Shown here piece after piece: positions 16,177 to 26,523 of a stretch of DNA of 44,525 bases (position 1 is the stretch's first letter; every line of letters starts with the position of its first letter). This DNA comes from Campylobacterales bacterium (GTDB lineage: Bacteria; Campylobacterota; Campylobacteria; Campylobacterales; Sulfurospirillaceae), in the NCBI GenBank assembly GCA_024280575.1, contig JAJRPV010000010.1, positions 1 to 44,525 on the forward strand, read 5' to 3'. Below the pieces are notes generated by a model. That model was not told where the DNA came from. It saw only the letters and a program-made list of their open reading frames with translations, and did no database searches. The position numbers and the translations under genes are program-made.

Positions 16177-16863
16177 ATGATTAGATTATTGATGATTGAA
16201 GATGATTTGGAGTTAGCTGAAATTTTAGCAGAATATTTAGAACAATTTGATATCAAAACTACTATTGCAGAAGAGCCTTATATTGGAATTTCTCATCTTA
16301 ATAATGATAAATTTGATTTAGTTATACTTGATTTAACTCTGCCTGGCTTAGATGGACTAGAGGTTTGCAAAGAGATAAGAAAAAGACATACGATACCTAT
16401 CATAATTTCTTCGGCTAGACATGATTTGACTGATAAAATCACTGCACTTGAAAATGGCGCAGATGACTATCTTCCAAAGCCTTATGATCCGTTGGAACTC
16501 AGAGCAAGAATCATGAGTCTCCTAAGACGCCATAATCAAAATTTTAAAATTAGCAATAGTAAAAGAAAAAAAGAGAATGATTTAATCCTAGATGAAGAGA
16601 AAATGAGTATTTTTTTTCTTGGTAACGAGTTGCATTTAACCGTAGCAGAGTATGAGATACTAGCTTATCTTATCAAAAAAGAAGGTGGAGTCGTATCTAG
16701 GGAAGAGCTTATATATAATATCGAAGCTATCAATGAAGATACCACAAATAAAAGTATAGATGTTATGATTGGTAGGATAAGAAATAAATTAGACGAAAAT
16801 TCAAAACATCCAAAATATATACATGCCATAAGGGGCATTGGATATAAACTCATACAGCCATAA
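16177..16863 (+). CDS. OmpR-family response regulator (RacR/ArsR-like)
   Basis: This response regulator of 228 residues has a receiver domain followed by a winged-helix DNA-binding domain. The acidic pocket is in IEDD, the phosphorylated aspartate is Asp52 (VILDLTLPGLDG), and the switch lysine is in LPKPYDPLELRARI. The C-terminal half has LTVAEYEILAYL and IRGIGYKL, typical of OmpR/PhoB. I use ATG 16177. A TTG frame extension to 16153 is possible, but TATAAT at 16141-16146 would then overlap its leader. The kinase gene overlaps the stop codon. HtrA adjacency fits the Campylobacter RacRS layout. Confidence 0.9.
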   Translation: MIRLLMIEDDLELAEILAEYLEQFDIKTTIAEEPYIGISHLNNDKFDLVILDLTLPGLDGLEVCKEIRKRHTIPIIISSARHDLTDKITALENGADDYLPKPYDPLELRARIMSLLRRHNQNFKISNSKRKKENDLILDEEKMSIFFLGNELHLTVAEYEILAYLIKKEGGVVSREELIYNIEAINEDTTNKSIDVMIGRIRNKLDENSKHPKYIHAIRGIGYKLIQP

Positions 16864-18095
16864 TGAACAGAAACTCTATATTTTACAGCATAACATTTAT
16901 ATCTATTATCTCTGTGGTCAGTATTATATTGGCTTTTATTTTTCTCATGGATTATGATAAACAAAACTATACTGAAAAATTAAACAACAAATACACACTT
17001 GTAGCCAAAGCAACACTTTTTCATCTGAATAATTTTATAACAGAAAAAGAATTGGAAAAACAAGTTAAAAATTACAATATGAAAGAAGTTATAGATAAAA
17101 CACTAAAAAATACAATAATAAAAAAGGCAACAGTTTTACAAAAAATTGTAGGAAAAATCGGAGCTACCGCTATCTTGGTATTTGAAAAAAACAATTATCT
17201 TTTAATTGAGCATGGAGATACGATTCTTTTATTGAAAGATATGGATTATCAACCATATAGATATCATACCATAAGGGGTATATTTGCACTTGTTCTTTTG
17301 ATTATTATAGTGGGATATATATTGACTATCAGAAAAATTAAGCCTCTTAGAAAATTAAAAAGAGAAATGGACAAATTCGCTAAAGGAGATTTAAATATAT
17401 CTTGCGCAAGCGAAGGAGAAGACGAAATATCTCAAGTATCAAACTCTTTTCAAAATGCAGTTAATCAAATTGAAAAACTAAATCAATCTAGACAGCTATT
17501 TTTGAGAAATATTATGCATGAATTAAAAACACCTATCACTAAAGGCAGAATTAGTGTAGAAATGATTGATAATTCCAAGCAAAAACAAAGACTCATAACA
17601 GTTTTTGAAAAGCTTGAACTCCTAATAAATGAATTTGTCTCTATTGAGCAAATTACATCTGGAGAAAAACTTAGAAATATAAAACCTTATAGACTTAGTG
17701 ACATAATTGACGAGGCTATCGATTTGGCCATGATTCGAAGTAGGCAAATAAACATAAATATAGAGAAAAATTTTATTTTAAATGTTGATTTTCGCCTTTT
17801 TACGACAGCTATAAAAAATATACTGGACAATGGTATAAAATACTCTATCGACAAAAAAGTTATCGTAGAAACTTCATACGACAAAATCTCTTTTATATCA
17901 CAAGGTGCTCCTTTGCAAGATTCATTAGAACATTATATTGAACCCTTCACGCAAAACAAAATTTCACATAAAAGTTTTGGGCTTGGATTATATATAGTTT
18001 CAAGTATTCTTAAAGCTCACAAGTTAGAATTTACTTATGAATACAAAGACAGCCACAATTATTTTAATTTTGAAAACCTCTCAAAATTAAAATAA
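16863..18095 (+). CDS. Membrane sensor histidine kinase (RacS/ArsS-like)
   Basis: This sensor kinase of 410 residues has membrane segments near residues 9-29 and 137-156, a periplasmic loop of about 105 residues between them, a HAMP-like linker, and a kinase core. The phosphoacceptor is His219 in NIMHELKTPITKGRI. The N box is IKNILDNGIKYS and the G box is SFGLGLYIVSSI. The core is short, as in the ArsS/RacS group. Its start overlaps the end of the response-regulator gene, so the two are a cognate pair. The ligand is unknown. The H. pylori ArsS relative senses acid, which is a family analogy only. Confidence 0.9.
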   Translation: MNRNSIFYSITFISIISVVSIILAFIFLMDYDKQNYTEKLNNKYTLVAKATLFHLNNFITEKELEKQVKNYNMKEVIDKTLKNTIIKKATVLQKIVGKIGATAILVFEKNNYLLIEHGDTILLLKDMDYQPYRYHTIRGIFALVLLIIIVGYILTIRKIKPLRKLKREMDKFAKGDLNISCASEGEDEISQVSNSFQNAVNQIEKLNQSRQLFLRNIMHELKTPITKGRISVEMIDNSKQKQRLITVFEKLELLINEFVSIEQITSGEKLRNIKPYRLSDIIDEAIDLAMIRSRQININIEKNFILNVDFRLFTTAIKNILDNGIKYSIDKKVIVETSYDKISFISQGAPLQDSLEHYIEPFTQNKISHKSFGLGLYIVSSILKAHKLEFTYEYKDSHNYFNFENLSKLK

Positions 18096-18097
18096 GT

Positions 18098-19336
18098 CTA
18101 TTCATTTCTTAAAGTATCCAATACATTTATTTTGGTTGCTTTATATGACGGATAATATGATGAAAAAAGAACTATTGCAACAGATCCAACCAAAATCAAA
18201 GAAAAGTCCATCAAAGATAGATCTAGCGGAAGTTTTGAAGTTCCATATACATCTGCCGGCAAAGATACAATATCAAAAGAACCAAGTACATATATAGATA
18301 TCCAGCCGAGTAAAATCCCCATCACAATTCCGCTTCCTCCAATAATAGAGCCTAGAGAGAAAAATGTTTTTTTGATTTCTTTTTCAGTGGCTCCAAGTGA
18401 AAAAAGAAGTGCTATCTCTTTTCTTCTACTCATAACTGTCATCAAAAGAGAACTTATTATGTTTAGAGACGCGATTAAAATTATCAACATTAAAACGATA
18501 AAAAGAGATCTTTTTTCCAATTTTAAAGCTGAAAAAAAGTTACCATTCATCTGCCACCAACCTACGACTCCAAGATTGCCCGGCAATATTTTTTTTATCC
18601 TTTTGATATCGTCAAAAGGAGCTTCTGAGTAGATATGAATACCGTCATATATACCCTTTTTATATCCCAATACTCTTCTTATGGATTCAATAGTTGTGTA
18701 CATGTAGACTTTATCATAAGCAATTAAACCAGATTTAAAATAGCCTTCGTATTTGAATCTTTTCATCTTTGGAATTAGCGAAAAACCTGTGGGATTGCTT
18801 GCTGTAAATATGAGAGTTAATTTGTCCCCATTTTCTAAAAAGTTTTCATCTTTTATGCCCTTCCCTACAATTAAACCATATTTGCCTATTTTTTTGTCTT
18901 TGATTGCTGATTTTAAAACAGAATTTATATTTAACTCATTTTTAAAATTAACACCAAACAAAAGCCCACCCTTTAGCTGGTTACCTCGCTTGATTATTAC
19001 TTGAGAAGAGATATAAGGACTAAATTTTAAATTTGGAAATTTATTTTTTAAAAACTTCAAATCACCATCATTTACTTTTTGAAATGTTTTTGGAAAGATA
19101 CTTAAAGGATAATTCATAGTAAAAAGCTTATTTTCAAACTCCTTATCAAAACCATTCATGATAGCCATAGCCACCATAAGCACCATAACTCCTATACAGA
19201 CACCCAAAAAAGCTAAAAAAGCACTGACGGTGATAAAAGGTTGAGTTTTATCTAGCCTTAAGTACTTCTTTACCAGATATCCGCTTAGAGTTTTTATGCC
19301 AATGCTCCTTTTTTCGGACCACTTTTGCCACAACAA
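18098..19336 (-). CDS. Lipoprotein-releasing ABC permease, LolC/LolE (LolF) type
   Basis: This permease of about 412 residues has the LolC/E plan: one membrane segment near the N-terminus ([19 protein letters not shown]), a large periplasmic domain, and three C-terminal segments with [18 protein letters not shown]. It should pass outer-membrane lipoproteins to LolA, using a LolD ATPase encoded elsewhere. A single LolF-like permease is common in this phylum. The start is uncertain. TTG 19336 gives the listed length but lies inside secA with no ribosome site, while AGGAG lies near 19310, just ahead of possible non-ATG starts. It follows secA, as in Campylobacter. Confidence 0.88.
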   Translation of the reverse strand: MLWQKWSEKRSIGIKTLSGYLVKKYLRLDKTQPFITVSAFLAFLGVCIGVMVLMVAMAIMNGFDKEFENKLFTMNYPLSIFPKTFQKVNDGDLKFLKNKFPNLKFSPYISSQVIIKRGNQLKGGLLFGVNFKNELNINSVLKSAIKDKKIGKYGLIVGKGIKDENFLENGDKLTLIFTASNPTGFSLIPKMKRFKYEGYFKSGLIAYDKVYMYTTIESIRRVLGYKKGIYDGIHIYSEAPFDDIKRIKKILPGNLGVVGWWQMNGNFFSALKLEKRSLFIVLMLIILIASLNIISSLLMTVMSRRKEIALLFSLGATEKEIKKTFFSLGSIIGGSGIVMGILLGWISIYVLGSFDIVSLPADVYGTSKLPLDLSLMDFSLILVGSVAIVLFSSYYPSYKATKINVLDTLRNE

Positions 19337-21885
19337 TTTTTATATTTTTTGCCACTTCCGCAAGGACACGGAGCATTTCTAGGTATTTTTTTCTCAACTA
19401 TTATAGGTTGATTATCTTGAGGTTCTAGCACGCTATCGTGTTCAAAAGTAACTCCTTTTGAAGCCTCTTCTTCCATGGATCTTATCATCTCTTCCATGGC
19501 TCTTTTTTGCTCTTCTTCATTTTCATCTTTTAGCTGAACTATATAAAGAGTTTTAAAGCTTTCAAATTTTATCTCTTCAACTAATTCTACAAAAAGATTA
19601 TAACTCTCTTTTTTATACTCAACCAAAGGATCTTTTTGGTTGTAGCCTCTAAGGCCAATACCGGTTTTGAGTATATCCATCTGATAAAGATGCTCTCTCC
19701 AAGCATTGTCTAAAACCTGAAGATACAGCACTCTTTCAATCTCTCTTCTTTGCTCATCATCTATAACTGACATCTTTTCATTGTAAGAATCTAAAAGTAT
19801 TTTTTCTATATTTTCTTTTAATTCATCAAAATCCAAATCCTTAAAATCTTCAACACTAAATCTTTCCTGAAGTTGTTCATTCATATTTGAAACCAATTTT
19901 TCTAAATCCATATCATCCTTAGATGAACCATCAAGAATCTCTGCTTGATATAAAAGATTATCTACAAACTCTTTTCTTATCTCATCAAGTTTTGCGCCTA
20001 TGTCATACTCTTTGTCTAAAAGATGATTTCTAAAAGCATATATTGTTTTTCTTTGCTCATTTGCAACATCATCATATTCCAATAGGTGTTTTCTTGACTC
20101 AAAGTTCATGTTTTCTATCTTTTTTTGAGCATTTTCAACAGCTCTTGTTACCATTTTGGATTCTATATGTTCACCCTCTTCTATGCCTAGTCTGTTCATT
20201 ATATTTTTGATTCTGTCGCTTCCGAAAATTCTCAGAAGATTGTCTTCCAAACTTAGATAAAATCTACTTTTTCCAGGATCTCCCTGACGACCTGATCTAC
20301 CTCTCAACTGGTTATCTATCCTCCTGCTTTCATGTCTCTCTGTACCAATAATATATAAACCACCTAATTTTTTAATTTCATCAGATATTTTTATATCAAC
20401 ACCCCGACCAGCCATATTTGTAGCAATAGTGATAGAACTTTTTTCTCCGGCATTTTTTATAATCTCTGCCTCTTTAAAGTGATTTTTAGCATTTAAAACA
20501 GCATGTGGTATATTTTTTTTATCCAACAAATAATGCAGTAATACACTTTTTTCAATAGAGGCGGTTCCGACAAGTACCGGTTGTCCTTTTTTATAACAAG
20601 CCTCTATATCTTTTATAGCAGCATCAAACTTTTCTTTTTCAGTTTTGTATATGAGATCATTATTGTCTTCCCTGACTGTCGGAACATTTGTCGGAATTGA
20701 TATAACTTCCAACTTGTATATTTGAGCAAATTCAGTGGCTTCTGTTTGAGCAGTTCCTGTCATTCCTGCTAATTTATCATACTGTCTAAAATAGTTTTGA
20801 AAGGTGATATCAGCCAAAGTTTGAGATTCTTCTTTTATTTCTACGCTCTCTTTTGCTTCAAGTGCCTGATGAAGACCTTCACTAAATCTTCTGCCCTCGC
20901 TTAGTCTTCCCGTGAATTCATCTACTATGACAATTTCACCTTCTTTTACAACATAATCAACATCTTTTTCAAAAAGATTATGTGCTTTTAAAGCTTGATC
21001 AAGGTGATGAGCCAATATAGCATTGTCCAAACTATAAAGATTGCCAACGCCAAACAGCTCTTCAGCTCTTTCGTTTCCTTCTTCAGTTATCAAGATAGTT
21101 CTGTTTTTTTCATCTACTGTAAAATCAACATCTCTCTTAAGTTGTTTTGCTATCACATCTGCTTTTTTATATCCGTCAAGTGTTCTGTTTGTAGGTCCTG
21201 AGATGATAAGAGGTGTTCTTGCTTCATCAATCAAAATAGAGTCAACTTCATCAACTATGACAAAATTGTAATCCCTTTGTACTTTTTCTTCTAAAGAGTA
21301 GCGCATATTATCTCTTAAATAATCAAATCCAAATTCATTATTCGTACCATAAGTGATATCGCATGCATATTGTTCTTTTCTCTTTACCTCATCTTCAACA
21401 TCTGCTGTAACTACACCAACACTTAAGCCTAGAAAATTGTATATCAGCGACATATCTGCAGCATCTCTTTTAGCCAAATAATCGTTGACAGTAACCACAT
21501 GTACACCTTTGCCACTCATCGCATTTAACACAACAGGGAGTGTTGCAACAAGAGTTTTGCCTTCTCCTGTTTTCATCTCGGCGATATCTCCCCCATGAAG
21601 AACCAAACCACCGACCATCTGCACATCAAAATGACGCAAACCGGTAGTTCTCTTGCTAACTTCTCTTACGATTGCAAAAATATCATACAGCACATCATCT
21701 AAAGTTTTTTCTTCGGCATTCACTTCTTTTTTAAAATTTTCAAAAGCACCTTTCATCTCTTCATCACTCATTTTCTCATAAGTCTCTTCTAAATCATTTA
21801 TCTTCTTAACTCTTTTAAGATAAGTTTTAACCAATCTGTCATTTTTGGTTCCAAATATTTTCTTTGCTACTGTCTCTATAAACAT
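19294..21885 (-). CDS. secA: SecA preprotein translocase ATPase
   Basis: SecA is the motor that drives unfolded preproteins through SecYEG at the inner membrane. This 863-residue protein is full length. The Walker A stretch is [14 protein letters not shown], the DEAD-type box is [20 protein letters not shown], and the second motor domain has [12 protein letters not shown] and [12 protein letters not shown]. The C-terminal zinc motif [14 protein letters not shown] is intact. ATG 21885 is preferred because AAGG lies seven bases ahead. An upstream in-frame start at 21906 lacks support. It is divergent from lolA and overlaps the Lol permease gene, joining secretion with lipoprotein sorting. Confidence 0.97.
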   Translation of the reverse strand: MFIETVAKKIFGTKNDRLVKTYLKRVKKINDLEETYEKMSDEEMKGAFENFKKEVNAEEKTLDDVLYDIFAIVREVSKRTTGLRHFDVQMVGGLVLHGGDIAEMKTGEGKTLVATLPVVLNAMSGKGVHVVTVNDYLAKRDAADMSLIYNFLGLSVGVVTADVEDEVKRKEQYACDITYGTNNEFGFDYLRDNMRYSLEEKVQRDYNFVIVDEVDSILIDEARTPLIISGPTNRTLDGYKKADVIAKQLKRDVDFTVDEKNRTILITEEGNERAEELFGVGNLYSLDNAILAHHLDQALKAHNLFEKDVDYVVKEGEIVIVDEFTGRLSEGRRFSEGLHQALEAKESVEIKEESQTLADITFQNYFRQYDKLAGMTGTAQTEATEFAQIYKLEVISIPTNVPTVREDNNDLIYKTEKEKFDAAIKDIEACYKKGQPVLVGTASIEKSVLLHYLLDKKNIPHAVLNAKNHFKEAEIIKNAGEKSSITIATNMAGRGVDIKISDEIKKLGGLYIIGTERHESRRIDNQLRGRSGRQGDPGKSRFYLSLEDNLLRIFGSDRIKNIMNRLGIEEGEHIESKMVTRAVENAQKKIENMNFESRKHLLEYDDVANEQRKTIYAFRNHLLDKEYDIGAKLDEIRKEFVDNLLYQAEILDGSSKDDMDLEKLVSNMNEQLQERFSVEDFKDLDFDELKENIEKILLDSYNEKMSVIDDEQRREIERVLYLQVLDNAWREHLYQMDILKTGIGLRGYNQKDPLVEYKKESYNLFVELVEEIKFESFKTLYIVQLKDENEEEQKRAMEEMIRSMEEEASKGVTFEHDSVLEPQDNQPIIVEKKIPRNAPCPCGSGKKYKNCCGKSGPKKGALA

Positions 21886-21982
21886 TAATCTACCTTTTAT
21901 TTTCAATAAACTTGCAATTTTATCATATTTTTACTATCTATTTGCTAAAACTTCACTATAATATGTCAAGGAGTTAGATTTT

Positions 21983-22504
21983 ATGAAGATTTTATTGTTT
22001 TTATCAATGTTTTTTTTAAGCTTACAGGCAAATATTTTTAGTTTTAAGACTTTAAGTTCTAGTTTTATTCAAACTATAACAAATGATGAAAATAGCACTA
22101 TAACTTATACTGGCAATTTTTACGCAACAAGCAAACAGATGGCTATATGGATATATAAAACTCCAATTGCAAAAAAAGTTTATTTTATAAAAAATAAAGT
22201 TGTGATAATTGAACCTGAACTTGAACAAGCTATAATAACTACGCTTAAACAAAGTCCTAATTTTGCGACTATTATAAAACGGGCAAAAAAAATATCAAAA
22301 AATAAATACACAACCAAATATGAAGATACTAACTACTATATTTATACAAAAAATGGGGAAATTTCGTCTATAAAGTATAGTGACAAACTAGAAAACAAGG
22401 TTGTTATAAAACTAAATAATTTGGAAAAAAACATAATTTTGGATGATGCTTTATTTAAAGTAAACATACCTAAAGACTATGACATCGTAACTGACAACAA
22501 CTAG
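21983..22504 (+). CDS. lolA: LolA-like periplasmic lipoprotein carrier
   Basis: This protein of 173 residues has a short signal peptide (ILLFLSMFFLSLQA) and the LolA-type half-barrel pattern: an early SSFIQTI stretch, then YTGNFYATSKQMAIWIYKTP, and repeated beta strands. LolA carries lipoproteins from the inner-membrane Lol permease to the outer membrane. The GGAG site and the TATAAT at 21957-21962 support the start. Divergence from the secA-lolF pair is the same arrangement as in Campylobacter. Confidence 0.88.
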   Translation: MKILLFLSMFFLSLQANIFSFKTLSSSFIQTITNDENSTITYTGNFYATSKQMAIWIYKTPIAKKVYFIKNKVVIIEPELEQAIITTLKQSPNFATIIKRAKKISKNKYTTKYEDTNYYIYTKNGEISSIKYSDKLENKVVIKLNNLEKNIILDDALFKVNIPKDYDIVTDNN

Positions 22505-22509
22505 CTAGG

Positions 22510-22896
22510 TTATTTTATGCACATATCTTCCTTTTTTAGTGCGTCTATGATTTCTTTGGTATTTGGTTGAGTTTGTATTTTCTGAATATAAATATTGTCT
22601 ATGTCCACGCTGTATTTACTTGTTGTATAGGATTTTAAAGTCTCTTTTAATTTAATTTTTCCTTGTGAAGTTATTAAATCTTCCAAATAAAAACTTCCTA
22701 TTACTATATTTAAAGCATCAATTATCTTATAGCCTTCATCCTCTACATATCTGCCCTCAACCATAATTTTAAGATTAATAGTAACCGGTTTTTTTGTAAC
22801 TTTAGAAAACACTTCCGAACTAAAATTATCAATATTGAGCATTTGTGCCGACAAACTAGCAACCGCTAATAATATAACAAATAAAATCTTTTTCAT
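22510..22896 (-). CDS. Small periplasmic protein, FliL-like C-terminal pattern
   Basis: This protein of about 128 residues begins with a signal sequence (ILFVILLAVASLSAQ). The second half, with a lysine-rich GKIKLKETLKSY helix and then DIDNIYIQKIQTQ, loosely resembles the end of FliL-type proteins, but I cannot assign it firmly. I use ATG 22896, with AAGGA seven bases ahead. The codon before it is TTG. It lies between lolA and the helicase gene, where Campylobacter also has an uncharacterised periplasmic protein. Confidence 0.65.
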   Translation of the reverse strand: MKKILFVILLAVASLSAQMLNIDNFSSEVFSKVTKKPVTINLKIMVEGRYVEDEGYKIIDALNIVIGSFYLEDLITSQGKIKLKETLKSYTTSKYSVDIDNIYIQKIQTQPNTKEIIDALKKEDMCIK

Positions 22897-22907
22897 CAAA
22901 ATATCCT

Positions 22908-24233
22908 TTATTTTTCAAAGTATAGCAAATTTTTATCTTCTTCTATCTTTAAAACTTCACTATTTTTATAAAAATCTATTACTTTTTGCGATACTTGCGT
23001 AATTCTCACAATCCATCTCTCAAGATCTCCATAGTTTAAGTCCAAATATAATTTTTTAGGATTTTTAGCCCTTGAAATTGCTACATAAAATTGGCTTTTT
23101 TCAAATATATTATCTATATTGCAAACAAGTTCGTCGATACTCATGCCTTGAGATTTGTGTATAGTTATGGCGTATGCCAGCTTTAGAGGAAACTGCTCAA
23201 TCGACACAAGAGGTTTTTCTTCTACTTTGTCGTTTAAGATAATATTTTCACTCATAGTGTATTCCATCCTATCTACTCTGACAAAATCATCCTCTTTTTC
23301 AACCAATACATAATCATCCCCAATTTCTCGCACTATTCCTCGTTCACCATTATAGTATTTTTGCCATTTGTTTGTGCAGAACAGTACTTTTGCTCCAATT
23401 TTCAAGGTCAAGTCGCAAGGAACAGGCAAAGATTTCTTCCAGCTGTTTATCTTATTTTCATGTAAACTCTTTACATGTAGAGTCTCTTTTGCTTTTATAA
23501 GAATTTCTTTACCTTTTAGCTCTTTTAATTTTTTTAGGTTCATCTTGTCTGCCTCGGCATTTCTAGCGAACAAAACAGTCGCGCCACTATCTAAAATATC
23601 GTTATTATCTCTCAGCACTTGCAGATAAGAAATAACTTCTTCATCGATAAATGCCCATCTTATTTTGTTTAGTATTTTAAAAAAATCTTTATCTTTTGTT
23701 CTTTTGGTTTCGGTTAGCTCAATCACTATGGGATTTAGATATTCCCATGCACTACTTTCAAAAGCATATCCGTTATTATTTAGTAGAGACTTATCTTTTT
23801 TTTTAAAAACCGGCGGAAGTTGAAAAAAGTCTCCAACAAATAAAACTCTACCTTTGAAACCACCATTTCTCAATCTATATTGAATCATATCAAGCAAAGA
23901 AGAGGAAACCATACTAATCTCATCAATGATGAGTAAATCACACCTGCTAAGTATCTTTTTTATCTCCGGCAATCTGTTTTTATTGTATTTGTCATGTTTG
24001 TTTAATTCTTCCAAAGAATTACTTATACCAAAAGCGAAAAAACTGTGTATAGTTTGCCCATTGACATTTACAGCACTAACTCCCGTGCTTCCCAAAACTA
24101 CCACCTGTTTTGATTCTTTTTTGGCCTTTTTGGCTAATTTTTCAGACAAATAACTCTTTCCGACTCCACCACCTCCGGTGAGTAGGATATCTCTTGTTTC
24201 TAATATTTTTTCTATTTTTTCTAACATTTTCAT
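22908..24233 (-). CDS. PIF1-like superfamily 1 helicase
   Basis: This helicase of 441 residues has the Walker A motif GGGGVGKSYLSEKL near residue 20, motif Ia STGVSAVNVNGQTIHSFF, the Walker B stretch LLIIDEISMVSS, VGDFFQLPPV (motif III), and the C-terminal AITIHKSQGMSID and YVAISRAK motifs. This set defines the PIF1/RecD-like group of 5'-to-3' DNA helicases, which act on replication or recombination intermediates. A similar helicase lies near lolA in Campylobacter. The small periplasmic protein gene follows 11 bases later. Its substrate in this organism is unknown. Confidence 0.9.
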   Translation of the reverse strand: MKMLEKIEKILETRDILLTGGGGVGKSYLSEKLAKKAKKESKQVVVLGSTGVSAVNVNGQTIHSFFAFGISNSLEELNKHDKYNKNRLPEIKKILSRCDLLIIDEISMVSSSLLDMIQYRLRNGGFKGRVLFVGDFFQLPPVFKKKDKSLLNNNGYAFESSAWEYLNPIVIELTETKRTKDKDFFKILNKIRWAFIDEEVISYLQVLRDNNDILDSGATVLFARNAEADKMNLKKLKELKGKEILIKAKETLHVKSLHENKINSWKKSLPVPCDLTLKIGAKVLFCTNKWQKYYNGERGIVREIGDDYVLVEKEDDFVRVDRMEYTMSENIILNDKVEEKPLVSIEQFPLKLAYAITIHKSQGMSIDELVCNIDNIFEKSQFYVAISRAKNPKKLYLDLNYGDLERWIVRITQVSQKVIDFYKNSEVLKIEEDKNLLYFEK

Positions 24234-24309
24234 ATATCTTTATATTTATTTTCCTAATTATAGCAGATATTAATTATGTTTTAACGCTCTATTGGCTACA
24301 ATAACCTTA

Positions 24310-24963
24310 ATGGAAAAAGCAAAATTATTAAAATTATTATATCAATATCGCTCATTTGGCTTTGAATATATCAAGGATTTTAAACCATTTATATCAAAGC
24401 AAAATCAACATTTATCTTGCAATTTAAATGAAATAGAAATAAATGTAAAAAATTGTCATCTCTGCCCACTGGCTAAAAGTAGAACAAATACTGTTTTTGG
24501 TGAAGGCAATCTAGATGCAAATCTTATGTTTATCGGAGAGGGTCCCGGAGCCAATGAAGATAAGACAGGAAAGCCATTTGTCGGAAGAGCGGGCATGCTT
24601 CTTACAAAAATCATAGAAAATGTTTTGCATCTCAAAAGAAGTGATGTATATATAGCAAATATAGTAAAATGCAGACCCCCGAACAACAGAGTTCCTACAA
24701 TTGAAGAGGTAACAGCTTGTAAACCATACCTTATGGAACAAATAGCATTAATCAAACCTAAGATTATTGTAGCACTCGGTTCTACAAGTTATCATCATTT
24801 AACAGATGATTATGATATGTCGATATCTAAGATTAGAGGTGAAGTTCTTGAATATGGTGATGCAAAACTAATTCCAACATATCATCCGAGTTTTCTTCTC
24901 AGGAATCCTTCCGCAAAAAAAGATGTCTTTGCTGACATGTTAAAGGTTAAAAAATTATTATGA
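24310..24963 (+). CDS. Family 4 uracil-DNA glycosylase
   Basis: This DNA repair enzyme of 217 residues removes uracil from DNA. Four cysteines for a 4Fe-4S cluster are visible: [18 protein letters not shown] and [25 protein letters not shown] is the uracil-binding loop, and [11 protein letters not shown] holds the second active-site motif. ATG 24310 is favoured over the TTG six codons upstream. TACAAT at 24296-24301 lies so close to the ATG that a leaderless or nearly leaderless mRNA is possible, and there is no clear ribosome site. The stop overlaps the next gene's ATG. Confidence 0.93.
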   Translation: MEKAKLLKLLYQYRSFGFEYIKDFKPFISKQNQHLSCNLNEIEINVKNCHLCPLAKSRTNTVFGEGNLDANLMFIGEGPGANEDKTGKPFVGRAGMLLTKIIENVLHLKRSDVYIANIVKCRPPNNRVPTIEEVTACKPYLMEQIALIKPKIIVALGSTSYHHLTDDYDMSISKIRGEVLEYGDAKLIPTYHPSFLLRNPSAKKDVFADMLKVKKLL

Positions 24964-26156
24964 AATTTATCGTTTTTTTACTTATTTTTATAAGTAGCAT
25001 ATATGCTAAAAGTGAAACTCCTTCGCTTATACCGCCGGCTAAAAATATATTTATGAATCTTGGCATAGAAGAGTGTGACAGAGCATGCTTGATAGACTTA
25101 TTAGAACGAGGTAAAATTTTTTCTTTTTTAAGCGTTTACAAAAATCACTCCCAATTTGATGATATACAAGATGAATATGACAAATATTCATCCTTATTTC
25201 AAATCAACGAAACAGGAAATATCAAAATAAAACTGGCTATGCTTGTACCGCAAAAAATCATAAGAAGATATGCCACAAGCACTGTAAATTCAACTCTTGC
25301 TTATCTTTTATATAAAAAATATGATTTTGATTTAAAGATTTACAACTCTGGTGACGAGAGTGAAACTTCTTTACTTAATTCTCTCTCCAAGATAAGAGAT
25401 GACGGATACAAGTATGTTTTAGCACCATTAACAGAAAATGGAGCAAAGATTGTTGTGCAAAATGCCGATGGACTTGTCGTATATATACCCACAGTAAATA
25501 AAAAAGTTATTAACACCACTAATCCAAATATCATATTTGGAGGAATTGATTACAGTAACCAGATACAAAAGCTATTAACTTATGCCACAAATAAAGTAGC
25601 AATTTTTTCAGATAGTAGCAGTATCGCAAATGAATTAAACAGTGATATTCAAAATAGTGCCGAGCACATAGTTTATATGAAACAATTCAAAAATTCTAGA
25701 GTAAATTTCAAAAAAATATTGAAGTGGAACAAAAGGCTTGATAATTCTTCCATCTTTTTAAATTTACCTCTTGTAAAAGCGAGTCTTTTGGCTTCACAAC
25801 TAAGAGTTTACGATAGAACTCCCTACAACCTACTCTCCACTCAGATAAACTACAATCCTATGATATTGACTCTCACACAGTATAAAGACAGACAAGCTTT
25901 GTTGATAGCAAACTCTATAGGAAAAGTAAATGACGAGATAACCATCTCAAACACTCTTTTAGATAGTGATATTGAGTATAATTGGGTAAATTATTCTACT
26001 TCCTTAGGAGTTGATTTACTATACAATAACTATGTTTTGCAAGGTGGAAGAAGAAGTTTTGCAGAAAAAGTTATAAATGGGCAGGTTGAGTATGAAACCT
26101 ATATAGTATCACCAAAAAGATATTCGATTGAAGCATTTACAGATGAAGGGATGTAA
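24960..26156 (+). CDS. Periplasmic protein resembling type-1 binding-protein folds
   Basis: I cannot name this family with certainty. The protein has 398 residues and starts with a signal peptide (FIVFLLIFISSIYA). After a Cys-containing N-terminal segment, the pattern KIKLAMLVPQKIIRRYATSTVNSTLAYLL, then YKYVLAPLTENGAKIV, then VAIFSDSS looks like the alternating strands and helices of periplasmic-binding or LpoA-like proteins. That would suggest a ligand-binding or cell-wall synthase activator role, which is inference only. Its ATG overlaps the uracil-DNA glycosylase stop (ATGA), and its end overlaps the convergent thioesterase gene by 20 bases. Confidence 0.65.
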   Translation: MKFIVFLLIFISSIYAKSETPSLIPPAKNIFMNLGIEECDRACLIDLLERGKIFSFLSVYKNHSQFDDIQDEYDKYSSLFQINETGNIKIKLAMLVPQKIIRRYATSTVNSTLAYLLYKKYDFDLKIYNSGDESETSLLNSLSKIRDDGYKYVLAPLTENGAKIVVQNADGLVVYIPTVNKKVINTTNPNIIFGGIDYSNQIQKLLTYATNKVAIFSDSSSIANELNSDIQNSAEHIVYMKQFKNSRVNFKKILKWNKRLDNSSIFLNLPLVKASLLASQLRVYDRTPYNLLSTQINYNPMILTLTQYKDRQALLIANSIGKVNDEITISNTLLDSDIEYNWVNYSTSLGVDLLYNNYVLQGGRRSFAEKVINGQVEYETYIVSPKRYSIEAFTDEGM

Positions 26157-26511
26157 GAAAAACTCTCATCTCTTCATCAATCCGCATTGGTTTTCCATTT
26201 TTCGCATAAACTAAAATTGAAGTAATCTCAAAAAGTTTTATATCACCTTTCCATACCGCTTGATAAAGCTTCATGGAGGTATTTCCTAAATGCAATATTT
26301 TATGTTTTACTTCTATTATATCGCCTAATTTTGCTGATTTTAAAAACTCTGCATCTATGTGCTTAACTACAAAATGGGCTCCGTCAACCGTAGGCATTTT
26401 ACCTTTTTCGAAAAAAAGCTCACTCCTAGCCCTCTCACAATACTTTAGATAATTTGCATGATAGACGATACCTCCGGCATCGGTATCGTCATAATATATT
26501 CTGATTTTCAT
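26137..26511 (-). CDS. YbgC/FadM-type acyl-CoA thioesterase
   Basis: This hot-dog-fold thioesterase of 124 residues carries the family signature near the N-terminus, RIYYDDTDAGGIVYHANYLKYCERAR, with the catalytic aspartate in DTDAGG. Relatives hydrolyse short or fatty acyl-CoA and in H. pylori associate with phospholipid synthesis. Its start is 12 bases after ribBA, so the two are probably co-transcribed. The end overlaps a convergent gene. Confidence 0.9.
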   Translation of the reverse strand: MKIRIYYDDTDAGGIVYHANYLKYCERARSELFFEKGKMPTVDGAHFVVKHIDAEFLKSAKLGDIIEVKHKILHLGNTSMKLYQAVWKGDIKLFEITSILVYAKNGKPMRIDEEMRVFLTSLHL

Positions 26512-26523
26512 TTTTAGTTAACT

